Below, piece by piece: positions 61,741-64,000 of a DNA stretch of 64,000 bases (positions within the stretch are counted from its first letter, which is position 1; every line of letters starts with the position of its first letter). The DNA comes from Lutraria lutraria. Taxonomy: Eukaryota > Mollusca > Bivalvia > Venerida > Mactridae. The stretch is from the NCBI GenBank assembly GCA_964023205.1, contig OZ026835.1, positions 5,662,414 to 5,726,413 on the forward strand. The letters run 5' to 3'. The translations under genes and the position numbers were made by a program. A model generated the notes under the pieces. That model was not told the origin of the DNA and made no database searches. It worked only from the letters and a program-made list of their open reading frames with translations.

Positions 61741-62813
61741 GCCCCGTCCATGAAATGGCGGATGGCATATAGTGTTTACCCTGTCCGTTGGTGTGTGCGT
61801 GTGTGTGCGTGTGTGTGTTACGGGTTTTCGTGTCCGGCTTATAACTTTGTTATGCATGATTGGATTTTGAAATAATTTAGGATAAATGTTCAACATAACA
61901 AGACGATGTGTCATGCGCAAAACCTGTGTCGCTTGCTCTAAGGTCAAGGTCACTGTGGAAACTTAAAGCATTATATGTATATGTTCGTGTCCGGCTTATA
62001 ACTCTGTCATGAATGATTGGATTTTAAAATTAATTGGTACTAATGTTCAGCATAACAAGACGATGTGTCATGCGCAAAAACTGTGTCGCTTGCTCAAAGG
62101 TCAAGGTCACAGTTGACACTAAAGCATTATATGTATATGTTCGTGTCCGGCTTATAACACTGTGATGCATCTTGGGATTTTGAAATTATTTAGGATAAAT
62201 GTTCAACATAACAAGACGATGTGTCATGCGCAAAAACTTTGTCGCTTGCTCTAAGGTCAATGTCACAGTGGAAACTTATATGTAAATGTTCGTGTCTGGC
62301 TTATAACTCTGTCATGCATGATTTAATTTTAAGATAAACTGGCACAAATGTTCATCATATCTGGACGAGGTGTCATGCGCATCAACTGCGTCGCCTGCTC
62401 AAAGGTCAAGGTCACAGTGGACGTTAAACGTTTGTGCCTATTATTATGGATGTAATGAAAGTGCATGTTCGTGTCCGGCTTATAAGTTTGTCATGCATGA
62501 TGGGATTTTGAAATAAATTGGCACAATTTTTTATCATATTAAGACGACGTGTCATGCCCAAAAACTGTGTCGCTTATTCAAAGGTCAAGGTCACAGTGAA
62601 CGCTTATATTTTTATGTTCATTCCTTACATTGAAATGGTGAATATACATGTAGTTGGGTGCTTACCACCCTTAGGTGATCTTTACCTCCCAATATAGGCA
62701 GCATTCCCGAGCAACCTGCTCTATGTTGTATTCACATATTTGCCACACAACACTCATTTCTGTGTCCAGTGTGAAATGGCGCGGGCATCCGTGTCCTACG
62801 GACACATTTCTAG
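61741..62813. mobile_element. Helitron-like repeat with tandem core, copy 2
   Basis: Five units of roughly 150-180 bp, each starting TTCGTGTCCGGCTTATAAC and containing ACGATGTGTCATGCGCA and AAAGGTCAAGGTCACAG, at about 61827, 61983, 62140, 62288 and 62467. The 3' end has the hairpin GTGTCC-TAC-GGACAC (62791-62805), then CTAG (62810-62813) followed by T, the classical Helitron terminus. A GT-rich microsatellite is at 61790-61818. No protein encoded. Confidence 0.75.
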
Positions 62814-63612
62814 TTTTAATAATGGAAAGAGGTTGGGATAAGTCAAATTCAATTTAAAAGCCTTTGGTTACCTTCAAAGATGAGAGTTCTAGTAATAGAT
62901 CTGAAATAGGCGCTGTGTAGTGTAAACTTTAAGAAGGAACTGTTTCTTGTGCGGAATTCTATAGAAATGATGTAAGTTAACCAGATAGTTGTTGTCTGTG
63001 GTGTTTGGATGATACTGTTCAGTTTTCTAGATGTGTCTGTTACCTTCGATAATTATTTACAAACCAAGAAGAAGTTGAGACCAAACTGTTGCTCAATGCA
63101 AGGGTTGCTTCAGATAAATGTATACAGTTAAATTTTTACAGTCCCATTTATTAGGTTTCATTTATTAGCCATACTAAATCCCTTAATTAGAAGTGCTAGA
63201 AGGCTCTGAACCTCCTGAAAGTAGTCGCTAATACTGATCTGGGAGTTATTATAGATATCTTATTCGTTTCAAACTGGACTGCGGACCCATTGTACATGGA
63301 TCAGCTAGAAAAGTCATATATGATAACCCGTGATTCAATACATAATCTTTGTTTAAGACTAGTCATTAAAGCCTTAAAACCCCCGCCTGTAAAAAGCCTC
63401 TTTGTTACGAAAAATAAACCTTCCGTTTATCTTTGAAGACAAAAACTTGTGATTCCACCACTTAATATATGTATGTCTCGATTCGTTCGTAAATATGGGA
63501 TCCGCAGCAGAGGATAGTTCCTGATATTCAGCCCTGGACTCTTAAATCGAAAGAGTTTTGCTTCGACCTCACTAGTGAAAAATGTCAGAAACAGACAGTG
63601 ACACTTTCCTAA
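62814..63612. other. Spacer
   Basis: No gene or repeat recognised before the piggyBac-like terminus. Confidence 0.4.
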
Positions 63613-64000
63613 CCCTTTCACTGCCATGGTCGCATAAATGCGACGCCAGAACAGACTGCCATGGTCGCAAAAATGCGATTTGCGCTAGTGGTATGATACC
63701 GCTTCATGTAAGTTAATATTACGACATTTAATATAAAACGACACCGTTTAGGGGAATACCCGAAAGGTCAAAACGAGGCTCATTAACAATTTCTGTGTTA
63801 AAAGAGAACTATAACGGTACTTTTCAACAAAAAATAAACATAGAACTTTTGTGAAGAATTTCTTCGAAGGGACAATGGCGTCTTCTAGTAGGAGGGCAAC
63901 TTACTTACATTCAGAGGTGATTCAGATGCTGTTAAATAAGGGTGCCAGTGAATATTTTGATCACCAAAATGCTTGATGTGACTTGGGTGATGAAAATGAT
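63613..64000 (+). mobile_element. piggyBac-like transposon, left end (runs off window)
   Basis: Begins CCCTTTCACTGCCATGG after CTAA (a one-base variant of the TTAA target). Two subterminal units repeat ACTGCCATGGTCGCA with inverted TGCGA partners (63620-63645, 63655-63680). The CCC terminus and TTAA-like target are piggyBac features. Confidence 0.65.
63875..64000 (+). pseudogene. Probable piggyBac transposase N-terminus
   Basis: ATG at 63875 gives MASSSRRATYLHSEVIQMLL then a TGA after 33 codons; past it the frame reads CDLGDEND to the window edge. An acidic N-terminal stretch about 260 bp inside the terminus fits a piggyBac transposase start. The internal stop suggests a dead copy. Confidence 0.45.

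Larger units (their letters stand above)
54638..64000 (+). other. Gene B intron 1 (start; inferred)
   Basis: From the GTGAGT donor to the window edge no further transporter exon is found. 54638-54980 and 59340-60110 resemble parts of gene A's intron 1. The rest is repeats listed separately or AT-rich spacer (57351-59240 and 60111-61740 hold nothing recognised apart from a short TA run near 58645). Confidence 0.6.

Noticed and set aside
1..64000. CRISPR, operons, riboswitches or other prokaryotic systems
   Set aside because: Spliced genes, LINEs and SINEs show a eukaryotic nuclear genome; no regularly spaced repeats or bacterial gene organisation.

Overview
This is animal nuclear DNA, AT-rich and crowded with transposons. 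The gene has ten exons with canonical GT..AG introns, and the repeats look molluscan: LINEs with short-repeat tails, tRNA-derived SINEs, and Helitron-like elements with tandem cores of about 155 bp. A bivalve is my best guess; this rests on repeat style and protein flavour, not on a database search. No prokaryotic, viral or CRISPR features were seen.

The one complete gene is on the + strand from 8716 to 44864. Its ten exons splice in frame to a 563-residue membrane transporter of the SLC22 (organic ion/carnitine transporter) family. Every exon boundary was placed from reading frame, splice sites and family motifs. Intron 1 is about 21.5 kb and holds most of the transposons.

The locus is a tandem array. 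A second intact first exon (gene B) starts at 54495; its other exons must lie beyond the right edge. Between them, near 50029, is a third, broken copy of exon 1. Non-coding sequence around the three first exons is also related. The block 630-23330 is collinear with the much shorter 48463-53475, and a diverged third copy covers about 53935-60110. The first two differ mainly by about 17 kb of transposons present only in the gene A copy, so the paralogues act as empty-site controls for dating insertions.

Layout: 1-630 LINE remnant; 630-8715 upstream block of gene A split by a fold-back-related repeat, a 5'-truncated LINE, a hAT element with a perfect 8-bp TSD and a 42-bp-arm hairpin; 8716-30326 exon 1 and intron 1 with a near full-length LINE on the - strand (9497-13778), a 6.2-kb terminal-inverted-repeat element (16079-22315), a piggyBac remnant and two fold-back-family copies; 30327-44864 exons 2-10 with SINEs, a hAT MITE holding a nested element, a Helitron-like repeat and a long-TIR MITE; 44865-48462 LINE debris; 48463-53475 decayed second copy; 53935-61700 gene B exon 1 and the start of its intron 1; 61741-62813 a Helitron-like element; from 63613 the left end of a piggyBac-like transposon running off the window.
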